In this document: positions 35,901 to 47,567 of the stretch, in pieces
Layout of the letters: every line of letters starts with the position of its first letter
How positions within the stretch are numbered: position 1 is the first letter of the stretch
Source: Stagonosporopsis chrysanthemi
Taxonomy: Eukaryota > Ascomycota > Dothideomycetes > Pleosporales > Didymellaceae
Direction: 5' to 3'
Assembly (NCBI GenBank): GCA_022560025.1
Contig: JAFISE010000006.1
Location: 1-64,000 of the forward strand
DNA length: 64,000 nucleotides
Notes under the pieces: model-generated
What the model was told of the DNA's origin: nothing
What the model saw: the letters and a program-made list of their open reading frames with translations, nothing else
The model's database searches: none
Program-made: the position numbers and the translations under genes

Positions 35901-37893
35901 GATAAATATCTCCATAACCACGAATGGTCGTGGGGGTGACCTGATGAGTAAGGTCAGATGTCATGCCCAGCTCCTCCTGGCGAAGTGGCTCGACCGTGCT
36001 GGGCAAACGAAATCGGGGTCCTTGAAGGATGCATACGCAAAAGGCGTCATGTCATACCCAAAATGGGATAGAGGCCATTACTACTTGGGAAGATACTACC
36101 TGAAGCTACTGGAATCCGAGAAGAAGCTGCCTGTCGCAAAGCAAAGCCAAGAGTACCTTGCTGGAAGCTTGATCAAGCTTGTCGTCGAGAACTTCGTGCG
36201 CTCGACGGTATACGGCACAAAGTACTACTACCAGACTCTGCCGAAGATCCTCACCCTTTGGTTAGACCTGGGAACAGAGGTCCTGAATGCGGCACCGAGA
36301 TCAGCCAGAGACAAAGAGTTCCATGATCACAAAATGACTTACTTGGACCACATCAACAAATATCTCAAGCGGTATGCTGGTGAGCGCATGCCTGCCTACA
36401 CTTGGTATACTGCGTTTCCGCAAATCATTACGCGTATTAGCCACCCAAACAAAAATGTATGGGAAGCGTTGCAATCCATCATTATCCGAGTCGCGGCAGC
36501 ATATCCGCAGCAGACGCTATGGAGTCTACTGGCTGTACTTCATTCAACCCAAGACGACCGTCGAGCACGAGGTACTGCTGTCTTACAAAAGCTACGCGAC
36601 ACGTCAAAGCGTAAGAATGGGTCGCTGGATCTTAAAAATGTCATCGTACAAGGACAACGCTTGACCGATGCGTTGCTGGTCGCCTGTGACGCTCCGGTTG
36701 AGCAACGGGTGACCCACGTCAGTCTTTCGAAGGCTTTGGGATTTAGTCACAAGCTTGCACCGAGTCAATTGGTCGTGCCAATCGAAGCGAACATGCTCCC
36801 AAACCTTCCTGCTGGAAATGACAGCAAGACGATCCGACTTCATAACCCATTTCCGCAGGATGCTGTGACTATCAATGCGTTTATGGATGACGTATTGGTA
36901 CTCTCCTCGCTCCAGCGCCCTCGAAAGATCGATGTGAGAGGTTCGGATGGCCGATCTTACGGTCTCCTTTGCAAGCCCAAAGATGATCTGCGCAAAGACC
37001 AACGTCTTATGGAATTCAACGCCATGATCAACCGTGCGTTGCAGAAGGACATTGAGTCTAGCAAGCGGCGGTTGTACATCAAGACCTACGCAGTGACACC
37101 ATTAAACGAAGAGTGTGGAGCGATTGAGTGGGTCGAGGGTCTCAAGCCGATGCGAGACATCATTATTCGATTCTATCGCCAGCACAATGTGCAGATTGAT
37201 TACTCGGAGATCCGCATGCTGCTTAATGAGGCCTCATCCTCACCGTCGAAGGTGCCCATCTTCACAGAGAAGATACTAGGCAAGTTTCAGCCTGTGCTTC
37301 ATGAGTGGTTCGTCGAGACGTTTCCAGAGCCAGAAGCCTGGCTGTCGGCGCGGTTGCGTTACACACGCTCTTGCGCAGTAATGAGCATTGTTGGCCATGT
37401 ACTCGGGTTGGGTGATCGACACGGGGAGAACGTGCTGTTGGAGCAAGGCGATGGCGGCACCTTTCACGTCGATTTCAACTGCCTGTTCGACAAGGGCCTT
37501 ACGTTCGAGAAACCCGAGCTTGTACCGTTTCGCCTCACGCACAACATGGTGGATGCCATGGGCCCACAGGGTGTCGAAGGCCCTTTTCGAAAAGCGGCCG
37601 AATTGGTGTATAGCCTCTTGCGTCAGCACGAAGACACGCTCATCACGATTCTTGAGACATTTGTGCATGACCCAACCGCCGATTTCTTGGGCGGCAAGAG
37701 GAGGAAGAAGATTGTTGGCGTGCCGGACACACCACAGGAGGTGTTGGACAGCGTCAGGACGAAAGTGAATGGGTATTTGAAGGGAGAATCGGTGCCGTTG
37801 AGCGTGGAAGGATATGTGGATGCAATGATCGCAATGGCCAGAGATCCGGTCAATTTGGCTGCGATGTATATTGGATGGTGTGCCTTCTTCTAG
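29982..37893 (+). CDS. uvsB: ATR-family checkpoint kinase (UvsB/Rad3/Mec1)
   Basis: Eight exons (29982-30582, 30629-31314, 31364-32884, 32938-33201, 33257-34492, 34545-35076, 35123-35612, 35661-37893), joined in phase by introns of 46-55 bases, give 2520 residues. This PI3K-related kinase senses replication stress and DNA damage with its ATRIP partner. HEAT repeats fill the first half. A UME region lies near HYSVNGALPQIRACLQSAM, followed by the FAT domain. In the kinase domain GLGDRHGENVLL gives the catalytic loop (Asp2362, His2364) and HVDFN the metal-binding Asp2381. The FATC end is NLAAMYIGWCAFF. The length and the UME region point to ATR rather than Tel1/ATM or TOR. The symbol follows A. 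nidulans. Confidence 0.95.
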
Positions 37894-38375
37894 TTGGTAA
37901 GAGCAGGACATAGGTTGAGGCCATGCGTACGATGTGTCGCACGTTCCGTGCAATATCCTTAGCCTGTACGCATTTTAATAAGATAGTGGATCGAGTACTT
38001 TGTTGTTGTATGTTCCAAGTCTAGTCTCACACTGGTTGCAAGGTTGTCCATTCCCTAGATCGAGCGCGTCTGGAGGACACCCATGTGGAACCGATGATCA
38101 GGGACCAATCGCGGGAGAGTCGCGCCCGCAACATGTCCAGCAGAATCACGGCCATTGCAACCCCAAGCTCCCTTGATCACGCGCCATCCTTTGCGACTCG
38201 AATTCGCCCACCGGACTCATCCGTGCCACACGCTGGCGCGAATCGCATTGCACGCTGTACAAGTGAGGCTTGGGCAGTGAAGCAGTTATCCAGAGGCGCG
38301 CCCAATAACTGAACCTACCTAGAGCTCACCCCCGCAGCACGCCAAAGACAGTTCCGCCACAGCTACACAAACAAG
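37894..38375. other. Intergenic region between ATR and ARP8
   Basis: About 480 bases between genes on the same strand: the ATR 3' region and the ARP8 promoter. No other feature is seen. Confidence 0.5.
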
Positions 38376-40662
38376 ATGGTTGGCAAGAAGTCCGGCAGAG
38401 CCCAGCTGCGGCAGGAAGGTACGACCGTCTTACGCTGATGTGTAGCGATAGCTGCTGACAACACGGCGCAGGCCTCGAGCGGACCGACAACAACATGGAA
38501 CTCTCATCATGGCCCCAGGTGGGCATGATCAACCAGAAGAACTACTATACCGAGTTTCTTAAGCGTGACGAGCAGTTCCTGGCTGTGCGATACCCAAAAG
38601 ACGAAGAGCGCGCCCGCATCGTACAAGAAGCTCGCGACAAGGATCGCGCACGCGCGCTGGGCGTCCCGCAGGCGGCAGAAGGCGCGACTCCCCTCCCTGA
38701 TGAGGCTGCCGACGAGGTCGATGCTTCCTTGGATTCTGCGAGGACGGACATATCCAAAGTCATCGTCATACACCCTGGCAGCCAGAATCTGAGAATAGGC
38801 CTCGGCTCAGACGCTCTGCCCAAGACAATACCCATGGTCATCGCCCGGAGGTGGAAAGAGAGCGAGTGCGAGGAGGATGGCGGAGAGCCAAGTCCCAAGC
38901 GTATGAAGGTTGAGGGAGCAGTGGATGCAGATGCCCTTCCCGAGAAGTGGTTCGGGGAAGACTTCGCTGATCAGTACATGGCCATGTCCTCAGAGCTGAG
39001 GACGAGAATGCGCTCCAACAAGCGCAGGGTGCTACCCAACTCCAAGGACCTCGTCACCAACTACAATCGCCGCACACCGCCCGATATTATTTCAGAACAT
39101 AATGATATCAACCGTATCGACTTCACAGAGATTCCGTCTAAACCGAACCAGGCGCCGCACTACTTCACAGGCCATGAAGCGCTTCGTATACCCGAGCTTT
39201 CAAATCCTCGCTACAAGTTGTTTTGGCCGCTACGCCATGGCACCTTCAATGAGAGCGAGTACAAAGATCGCAACCAAATCTACCACGACATATCTAAGAT
39301 CTTCGAGGAAGCGTTGAGAAACCAGCTCGGCATGACCAGGATGAAGGACCTTGCCAACTACAAATGCGTGCTCATAATCCCCGACTTGTACGAACGCAAC
39401 TACGTTACAACGATGCTCGATATCTTAATACGAGACCTCGGAATTGGCAAGGTCTGCTTGCAACAGGAGAGCTTGTCCATTACATTCGGAGCTGGACAAG
39501 ACAAGCTGTGCGTGGTTGACATTGGCGCACAAAAGACGTCAATTTGCTGTGTCGATGAAGGCCTCTGCGTTGAGGAGTCTCGTGTCAACCTGAAGATGGG
39601 TGGCGCAGATGTCACGGAAACATTTATAAAGATGATGCTATACGGGCATTTCCCGTACTCTGACATCAATCTGAAGAGGCGGTACGATTTCTTGCTTGCA
39701 GAAGAGCTGAAGCAGAAGTTCTGTTCGATGGACGAGGCTTCTGTCTTGGTTCAGACATGGGACTTTCACTTGCGGGCTTCGGGCCAGGAGACACGGAAGT
39801 ACACATTCAAGACCTATGATGAGACTCTTCTCTCGGTTATGGTTAGTACCCTTCGAATTCCTTCATACACGCTCTGAATTAACTTCACCAGGGCCTTCTT
39901 AAGCCCTCGATCTTCGACAATTCGCGGAAGTTGGAAGGCCGTAGGACTGTCGTCCCTCGCTCTGTCGACCTCTACGACAGCTCACCCAACGATCCCATCT
40001 CCGCCGCCCAGTTGGTCGTCCTCGAGCTCGCTACAGGCAGGTCTACCCAAGCTCCCATCAACGGCACCCAGGAACCCATCGTCGCTGCAACGCCCCAGAA
40101 ACCACCGCCCTTCAGCCTCCTCGGCCGCCTCAACGACAACGAAGCCACTCCGCGTTCCTCCGTCGCCGGCTCTCCCGGCCCCGAAGGAACAGGCACACCG
40201 AACCCCGACCGCGACACGCCGATGGGCGACGCTGACGCGCCTGCCCCTGGCCTCACCTTCCGTGACCCTGTCCTGGAGAAGGTCAAAATCGCCGAAGAGC
40301 GCGACAAGATTCTCCCCATCATGCCCTTGGACCACGCGATCCTTGAATCCCTTGCACAAGGCGGTCGCGGCGATGAGAAGAAGATGCGCGACTTCGCGGG
40401 CGGGATCGTGCTCGTGGGCGGTGTGGGAAAGACGCCCGGGTTCCGCGAATTTCTCGAGCAACGCCTGCGCGAGCTGCGGCCCGGGCTGGAGATTTTGCTC
40501 CCGCCACCGCCGAGGGATCTGGATCCCCAGGTCATTGCGTGGAAGGGCGGGAGTGTGTTTGGGAGGTTGTCGAGTCATGGCAATGATAGCTGGATTAGTC
40601 GGCATGAGTATGATATTTTGGGAAGCAGGCTGTTGAACAACAAGTGTATGTTTGCTTGGTAG
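38376..40662 (+). CDS. ARP8: Actin-related protein 8, INO80 chromatin remodelling complex
   Basis: Three exons (38376-38418, 38472-39841, 39892-40662) encode 727 residues. The first exon codes only 14 residues and a split Gly. The actin fold begins with SKVIVIHPGSQNLRIGLGSDALPKTIP, the first phosphate loop in the Arp8 form. Further blocks are WPLRHGTFNESEYKDRNQ, CVVDIGAQKTSICCVDEG (second phosphate loop), LKMGGADVTE and GGIVLVGGVGKTPGF. The end is HEYDILGSRLLNNKCMFAW. A disordered insertion rich in Pro, Asp and Glu lies at about 535-590, typical for fungal Arp8. In INO80 it binds nucleosomes with Arp4 and actin. Its tandem neighbour ATR also acts in DNA repair, though co-regulation is only a guess. 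Confidence 0.95.
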
Positions 40663-41178
40663 GCCGGCGGAAGTTTGAAAGACAGAGTGAGGACGCATGT
40701 CTCGCTGCAGCGTGGAAGCGCAATTGCCTTGTAGAATAGTTGCAAGGCCGCTAATGTACGGATGATGAGAATGAAAATTATCAGCTATCACAAATCATAG
40801 GAACAAAGCCCTTTAGATCGGGTGCCAGTAATGACAAGATGAATTATGAACTCGGAAGTCTCTAATGTGAGCCTGTCCCCAGCACGCCGGACTCGATAAG
40901 AGTGCCGGCAGCATATAAACGCCATATAACACCAAGTGCGACATGACCGGGCTCGGACCATGGACAAGTCTCTCTCGTACACATGCATGATATCGTGATA
41001 AAAGAACAAACGACCGACCCGTGGGAGTCACGATACGGGGTCTACGAAGTAACAAAACGCCGGGTATATTCCTACTCTGCCGTCTGGCTGGACTGCTGCA
41101 GCTCGCTGACGAACGTGTGGTAGTCTGCGCCTACTCTGTTGTAAGCTGTCGGTCTATGCATTACTCCTCATCTGCCCT
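40663..41178. other. Intergenic region between convergent ARP8 and the bZIP gene
   Basis: About 515 bases, presumably both 3' untranslated regions. No gene is seen. Confidence 0.5.
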
Positions 41179-42137
41179 TCAATAAGCATTTGTATCGGGG
41201 TAAGGATGCAATTGCGCGGACTGCTGACCTTGCGATGCATCGCCTTCGACTTTCGTTCGCTTCTCTGCTGAGTAGTCGCTTGCGTCGAACTGCCCTACAT
41301 GCTTACCTGCGTTCGGGCCGTTTTGAGCTGCTGCTGCTGCTTGAGCTGCCATCTGCAGCTCGCCAATCTGTCGCTCAGAGAGTCCGCCGCCGCTGCCAGA
41401 ACCAGGGCTTTGTTGTTGTGACTGCTGTTGCTCAGACTGCTGCTGGTGTTGCTGGTGTTGAAGGTTCGGATTCAGGCTCGGGATCTCAGCGTGCGGTCGA
41501 TTGGACAGGTCGACGCCTGCTGGGGCTGGCGGTACCTCGCCTTGCGTCTCGAGCAGGCGCGATTGGAGGTTGATTATGTAGTCGCGGAGCTGGTAGTTCT
41601 CGCTCTGAAGGCCCTTGTATAGTTCGCATAAGTGCTCGAATTCCTTGACTTGATCCTTGAGCTGCTTGATGTACTCCTCTTTGCGCTGACGAAACGCACG
41701 CTGACAAGGTTAGTGATACGCAGTATCAACGTAGCAACGGACATACTTGAGCGGCTCGGTTCTGTGCTGCCCGCTTGCTCGTCGACAGCTCTCTCCTTCC
41801 CTTTCGCCCTTCCGCGTCATCGTTGGGGTCGGCTTGGCTCATGTAGTGCTGCGAGCCGGCGATGGCTGGATCGATGTGCTGCTGGGGCCCGCCAGTGTGG
41901 GGCTGCTGTTGCTGGATGGGAGATGGCGCACTGGGCTGGCCAGCGCCGGCAGCAAGGAGATGTTCTCTTAAGCCTTGATCGCAATGTATGTTAGTAATCA
42001 AGACGAAGGAATAAGCATGACCGGCGAGTACTAACTCATCTCGATGGTCGGCTTGGAAAGGTCCTAACCCGGCGGTCAGCAAGGCGTCCAAACAATGCGC
42101 GATCACCACAGCTTACCTGAGCGGCTGGTTGCTGCAT
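41179..42137 (-). CDS. kapC: KapC-like bZIP transcription factor
   Basis: Four exons on the complement (42117-42137, 42036-42063, 41747-41973, 41179-41700) encode 265 residues; the first two exons are only 21 and 28 bases. The bZIP domain begins STSKRAAQNRAAQRAFRQRK (basic region about 80-99), followed by heptads LKDQVKEFEHLCELYKGLQ. The post-zipper block is ENYQLRDYIINLQSRLLETQ, then GEVPPAPAGVDL. That block and the upstream HIDPAIAGS match Aspergillus KapC, a nuclear factor linked to asexual development, stress and mycotoxin regulation in later studies. Gln-rich stretches follow the zipper. The C-terminal tail is read through a potential donor at 41307 because the frame continues with a basic-acidic segment like that of KapC. 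The target genes cannot be told. Confidence 0.88.
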
Positions 42138-43548
42138 GTTATAACCAGTGTCGCTACGGATCGAGGGGTATATGGTTCGGTTCATTCAATTCACTGTGGA
42201 ACGTCACCAGTCGCGGGTAGATGCAGTGGCGCTGATTAGACAGCAGAGCTGTAGCTATTCTCGGCACGGCCCGGTACGAGCTGGCGTTGTGGTTGAGAGA
42301 TCGAGGTCACTGAGTATGCACCCTACTGCGCGTACGCTGGTGACGTGCGGCGCAGTTGCTGGAAGTCGCGGCGGCGCAAGGAAAGTGAGCGCGCCTGCAC
42401 GTGTGATGATTAGCACAGTCAACTTGTGCGCCAAGCATGGTGCGCCAAAGTACGCGACAACGTTTCTGCAGTTGCGCGCATCGCGAAGCTTGGTTGACGG
42501 GTGCAGGCGACTTACTGGTGCTGAGTGCTGACTGAGGGTGGTTGCTGACTGAAACCTTTGGTAAGCGCGGCATCCGTTATCCTTAAGTATTTATCACCCA
42601 AGCGTTAGCTCGGCCTCGGGTCAAGTACTCATCATTACCTCGCGACGGGCACTCGCTCAACGGCACAGCACCCTTTGATGCTGCTACAAAGCCGCCACCG
42701 CCTCGCGCTCACCTTGCGCACTTGCTGACTTGGGCAAGTCCTATTGACACACGCGCTGCCATTCGATGTTTGCCTGCTAGGCTTACCAATACTCGCTTTG
42801 TTTCCGCCAAGAGATGCAGGATTACGGGATACACAAGTTGCTGGTCCGACGATGCCGACCAATGCTCCTTGTTGCAAACCTCTCTACTGCCTAGCTTATG
42901 TTGTGCAAATACACTATCTACTGGCTCGACTCTCCCTCCCATCACTGCTACTGCCTGACATGGCCGCTTGAAGTAACAAAGACATCAGCAGCTCCAAATG
43001 CAATGCGATCCCGGTATTGTGGTTCTTCATACATGCTGACTTTGAGCGTCTACAAGTGTGACCAAATGCTGATGCCGTTGCGGAGACTCAATTGAATCCG
43101 GACGAATGCAGAATCCCGTATGACGAAGCAACCAAGGTGGTCCAAGGTGGTCCAAGCTGATCTGCAGCATGGCCGACCCACTCTCCAGCCAACTGTCAAG
43201 GCACCTTGCTCGATCTCAGATTCAGACGTGTTGTTCTGCGATCATCCTCAGATAGCCACAGCCCTTGACAAAGAGACAACAACAGTGTGTGACTCTGCGC
43301 TCACATTAGCCTTGTCATGCCCACAATTCCTCGGTGCTTCACCAGGGCACTTCCGTAAGTGCACGCTAAAAGCACACCACCGCCGCTTAGTCAGCTCTCC
43401 TCGTGCCTGACATGTCCTCTCCAGATTGCACAGAGCACAGCTGACTTCAGCATCGCGCTACCTACTTCCCATCCGGGGCAAGCTTACTGCCGTCTCGTAC
43501 GACGGATCTGCGATCCCGTCGCGACCATTCACAGCAACCCGTTCAGCC
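42138..43548. promoter_or_regulatory. Divergent 1.4-kb intergenic region between the bZIP and PCD genes
   Basis: No convincing gene is seen. The long size fits a regulated bZIP promoter. A direct repeat CCAAGGTGGT occurs twice at about 43132-43151. The region just before 43549 stays open in frame with the dehydratase, but without an ATG. Confidence 0.5.
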
Positions 43549-43890
43549 ATGGCTAGCGGATCCCTACCACCCATCACCTTCTCCGCAGACCAGCCTGCAG
43601 ACCTGCCCAGCCGCGTCGCGCCTCTGCTTGCCGCGTGGGAGCTCACCGAGTCTAAAAAAGGCCTCAGACGCCAGTTTTTATTCAAGACTTTCAATAGTGC
43701 TTGGAGGTTTATGGATGCCGTCGCTCAGGAATGCAAGGTTCAGAGACATCACCCTGAATGGTCCAACTTGTACAATAGAGTGACTGTAGAGTGGACAACG
43801 CATAGACCGGAGGGGCTTAGCATCAAGGACGTAGAGATGGCCGAGTTCTGCGACAGGATGGCTGCGGAGATAGGCTTGAAGGAGCCGTGA
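43549..43890 (+). CDS. Pterin-4a-carbinolamine dehydratase (PCD/DCoH family)
   Basis: A single exon of 113 residues, the usual size. The family signature is complete: HHPEW at 67-71, Tyr at 75, His85 and Asp94, the pattern around the active site that dehydrates 4a-hydroxytetrahydrobiopterin. FLFKTFNSAWRFMDAVA gives the helical segment before it. In fungi without aromatic amino acid hydroxylases the role is uncertain; it may repair damaged pterins or act in molybdopterin metabolism. The frame is open for 41 codons upstream without an ATG, so an organelle-targeted form from a non-AUG start cannot be excluded. Confidence 0.92.
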   Translation: MASGSLPPITFSADQPADLPSRVAPLLAAWELTESKKGLRRQFLFKTFNSAWRFMDAVAQECKVQRHHPEWSNLYNRVTVEWTTHRPEGLSIKDVEMAEFCDRMAAEIGLKEP

Positions 43891-44469
43891 GGGACGGCAA
43901 GTGCACTGGTGTATCGCACGACGTTAGCAAGTCCAGCAATGAGAGTTTTGGAGCTACAGCGTCGTATGCTTGTCGTCGCAGTCAGCACTTGAAGGTGTGC
44001 TCGCTGCTACGTACCATGTATTCGGGTATGTCGTAAGGATCAAACTTTTGTGGAACTGTTAGGTCACGTCGATTCCCTTCCCACTCCGGAAGCTGGCGGC
44101 TGTGATGTAAAGCAGAGGCTGTTGGAGTACCGTTATGTGATTACTTTACATCTTTATGCCACACCGTATCGCGCATATTATTCTTGCGTATCGGCCAATT
44201 GCATCCGCTAAAAGCGGCAAGTCGGTGAGGTGTGGAGAAGATTTGTAGTCATTAGAAACTTGCAAGAGCTGCGTAGCACCAAGCATCTGGTATGGAAATA
44301 CATAAAAATAGAAGAAAAACAAACTCAGGCGAACGTGCTTCAGAACATGACACAGTCACATGTTATACATCCCCAGTCATGCAGAAAAACAGCCCAAGCG
44401 CCGCGCAATGCCTCATACGGTATCCGTCGTACAGTCCACCTCATCAATGTCATCTAGCAAAGCGATTGC
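43891..44469. other. Intergenic region between convergent genes
   Basis: About 580 bases, AT-rich toward 44300. Presumed 3' untranslated regions of the dehydratase and the heme lyase. No gene is seen. Confidence 0.5.
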
Positions 44470-45547
44470 CTAGTTGTAGTGCCTGCTGCTAGCACTCGCC
44501 TCCTCTTCCCGCCTCTTCTTCTCCTCCTGCAGCTTCCTCAGCATTCTCGCGCTACCACCGCTGGCCTGCCACCAGAACTCAGTGCCCGAGCGAATCAATC
44601 TTTCAGCCGCGCTGGTCGGTCCGTCGATTGCAGGCCTGATGTCCAGATGAAACACGGGCTCGTCGTCAGATTCCGCCTCGCCCTCGTAATAATCGATCAC
44701 GTATCGAATCTCCTTGCACCCCCGCTCGTTGCATCTCTCAATGAACCAATCGTGGCGATCGAAGGGCGGCGCGGTGCCGTATTTCTCGGGGTTGACCCAG
44801 CCTAGCCACTGCGTGATTGTGGCCTTCGGGGTCCTCTCGGTCGGGCGGCCGGTGAAGCGCAGCAGCTTCGGGGGCGGTACGTCCCTTACATCCCATGTTG
44901 TTGTGTCAAAGATGCCTTCCTCTGTAGTGCCAACGCCCAGTTTCAAGTCTGCGAGCTGCTCGCCATTCTTGCAAATATCGTAGCCCTCCTTCAGGCCGCG
45001 CGCGAATCGGCGCTCCCACCCCATGATCTCTGCCCAGGCACCTTCATTCAGAAAGTTGTGTACAGACACCATAGATTCAACAGCAGTGACGTCTGTATCG
45101 GTGTATCCTTTGCGCAGCATGGCGTTGTACATTTGCTGAGGGGAGGGATACTCCCAGAGCGAGCCATCGCCTTTGGGAATCGTGGAGGCTTCGCGGGAGA
45201 GGGGAAGGTCGCGGGACTGTATGTCCGCTTTGCTGTTGTCCAGATCGGAGAACATGTTGTTGAGCGGGTTAAGCTTTGCGAGGAGACCAGTCTTGGGTTC
45301 GGGGGTCGATGATGCGTTCTCGGGAGGTACGTAGGGACAGGCGCCCTTGGGTACTGATGCCTTCTCTGCTTGGACGGGCGCCTTCGCAGGCTTGTGCATA
45401 GGACATTGTGGCTGCTGTTTGTCAGAAGTGTACAGTGCAGGCGAAGAATAGACCTACGGGAGGGTTCACGTCGCCCGCTGGCATGGGATGTGGCGCAACA
45501 GGCGCCGCAGGTCCGGAAGGCGTAGCATCTGCCCAAAACCAACCCAT
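44470..45547 (-). CDS. CYC3: Holocytochrome c synthase (cytochrome c heme lyase)
   Basis: Two exons on the complement (45458-45547 and 44470-45414) encode 344 residues; the intron is only 43 bases (GTAGGT, CTGAC, ACAG). The enzyme attaches heme to apocytochrome c in the intermembrane space. A heme-regulatory CP motif is present at 34-38 (CPMHK). The catalytic domain reads SLWEYPSPQQMYNAMLRKGY, then VHNFLNEGAWAEIMGWERR with the heme-ligand His, followed by PKLLRFTGRP and PFDRHDWFIER. ERYVIDYYEGE-like and DIRPAIDGP blocks are also present. It could be the cytochrome c1 form (CYT2), but the N-terminal CP motif and length suit either fungal enzyme, so the symbol is less certain than the family. 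Confidence 0.92.
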
Positions 45548-45857
45548 GATTAATTATTGTACGAAAGGAGATTTACACAGGGAAGAAGAAGCAACAAAGG
45601 GTATAAGTTGATGGTCAGCGCGTGGCGGAGAATCGGGGGAGAAAGTTTTGGCCGCTCGGAAAGAGCAGGGCAGGGTCCTCGTCGTCATCCTTATGCTGCA
45701 CTAAGCAATTGCTGCACGCCGATTGGCTCAACAATGCTCGATGTATGAATGTCAAAGCTGCCACTGGAAAGTCTTGTATCTACACCGTGGTATCGTGCGC
45801 CGTTCGCTGTATGCTAATGATCCGGCACATAACTTTTATCTGGCTCTCTCCGATCCC
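45548..45857. promoter_or_regulatory. Short promoter region of the heme lyase gene
   Basis: These 310 bases between the heme lyase start and the YIP1 stop must hold the heme lyase promoter and the YIP1 3' region. Nothing else is seen. Confidence 0.5.
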
Positions 45858-46897
45858 TTACGCCTGTCCAGCTGCGACCTTGCTCAATTGCCCAGTGCCT
45901 CGAGAGCTGAATATCGCCATGATGCCGAAACTGCCGTAGAACAGTACCATAGGGTACGCGACAAGTCCTCTCATTGAAGTCATACGGCCTGCATAATTTA
46001 GTGCGTTGTATCACACCGCGTTCTGGACGTACTTACCAGCGACTGTGAACATGGAACTAGATGAGTAGGAGCACCACATAATCGACAGGATTGTGACGAT
46101 GTATCCAAAGAGTCCGTCTAGTGGTACAACAATTCCCAAAGTCGAAACCAGGACGAGAGGAAGCAAGCAATAGCCCACGATCGAAGCTGATCGAGGGTAT
46201 GTCAAAGACGAACCGAGGTGTGAGCCGCGCGGATGACTATGGTCTTGTCCTGCTGCGGCCTCGTCCGCGCTTACAGGAGGCGACATGAGTGAGATGATCT
46301 GGTGGAGCAGTATTGTGCCAACAAGTCCTAGTCCTGTTCATTCGTCAGTCGGTGTCTGCTGCTTTAGTAGAAGTCGACGTACCGTAAATGTATCCGAAAT
46401 GAAGCTTCCCTGAAAGCTGCAAAGTGTTAGATCGTCCGCTGTCTTCGCATACACATCTGACCTACCAGAAGCGAAGTGCCAAAGATGAAGAAGAAGAGGA
46501 TAGGACCCGCAACATCGCTGTCGTCCATGATGTGCGGTTCGAGTCGCCTGAAAGGATTCAATACGGCGAGTGTCTTCGACTGGATGTGTCCAAAGTTGAC
46601 ACCCAGCTCCTCCAGTAGCGGTGGCTCCCCTTCGTAGCCCTCTGCGCCAAAGGCCGCAAGCCATCCTGTCCGCAGCCCGGAGTCTCCCATACCCATCTGT
46701 CCGCTGACGCCAGGCGCGCTGAAGCCTTGACCGTATTGTGTAGGAAATGCCTGGGCCGCCGGTGCACCATAGTTGGCTTGAAATGGTGTAGAGTGCCCGG
46801 ACACTGGCTGATTCGAGAATGAGGACGAGTAGAATTGGAGGTTCTGCGCACCCCCGCCGCCGTATTGGGGGTTCTGTCCATATCCGTATGATGCCAT
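45858..46897 (-). CDS. YIP1: YIP1 family protein, Rab-interacting Golgi/ER membrane protein
   Basis: Four exons on the complement (46466-46897, 46383-46416, 46037-46333, 45858-45988) give 297 residues; the second exon is only 34 bases. The N-terminal 80 residues are rich in Gly, Gln, Tyr and Pro. The conserved Yip1 core follows: PPLLEELGVNFGHIQSKTLAVLNP, then five membrane helices including DVAGPILFFFIFGTSLLLSG and KLHFGYIYGLGLVGT. The last helix ends at VAYPMVLFYGSFGIMAIFS. Yip1 binds prenylated Rab GTPases (Ypt1, Ypt31) with Yif1 and is needed for ER-to-Golgi vesicle formation. Confidence 0.93.
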
Positions 46898-47567
46898 TAT
46901 ATAAATCGCGTAGGAGGAGCTTCAAGGGTCGACGGATGTCGCAGGTGTCGTTTGATGTAAAGTTGGATTGCGGGTTGTTGGTGTGGAAGCCTGGAGGTGC
47001 TTCTCCTTGTTGGCTGAACTTGTTACGTGGAGGGATCGAGGGACGTCACTAAGAGTAAGTGTATAAGGGAACGACAGGTGTTGCGATGCGAACAGGGATC
47101 GTCGGCGACTGGATCGGAGTGAAGTACGTGAACAGTAAGGAGGAAGGAACGATCGCGTTGTCTTGCTGTTCATCAACAGCTCAAAAGTGTCAGCCACATG
47201 TCATTGTTGGTTCGGAGCTCCTTCTGAAGCTGATTGGCCCATTGCTCCCCATCGTCACGTGGGAACCACACAGTCCTCCCGGTCTCTGGCTGCCGAGAAC
47301 TCAATGATCTCTTCTAAGACTGAGAATAAATCTGGTTTGATCAGTACATATGTAAGGCTCAATTGGGTAATTGCTTTAAATGTGCAATTCAGCGCGTACG
47401 ACAGTACAAACTTTCACTATTTTGAATTCAAAGTGGAGAGGGGTATCTATTTGAACGCCGGCCGTAAAGTCGTAACCACAATCTACACCAATCTCAGTCC
47501 AAGCTCGGCCTTTACGTCTTCTTTCATTGAGCAGAAGAAATATTCACGTAATGCGCGCGCGGATGAG
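46898..47567. promoter_or_regulatory. YIP1 promoter and gene-free stretch
   Basis: About 670 bases upstream of YIP1 up to the stop of the Cys-rich exons. Apart from presumed promoter sequence I see nothing. Confidence 0.45.

Noticed and set aside
40627..40736. An extra splice at the end of ARP8 (donor after AACAACAAGT)
   Set aside because: The unspliced end KCMFAW matches the usual Arp8 C-terminus, so an extra exon is not needed.
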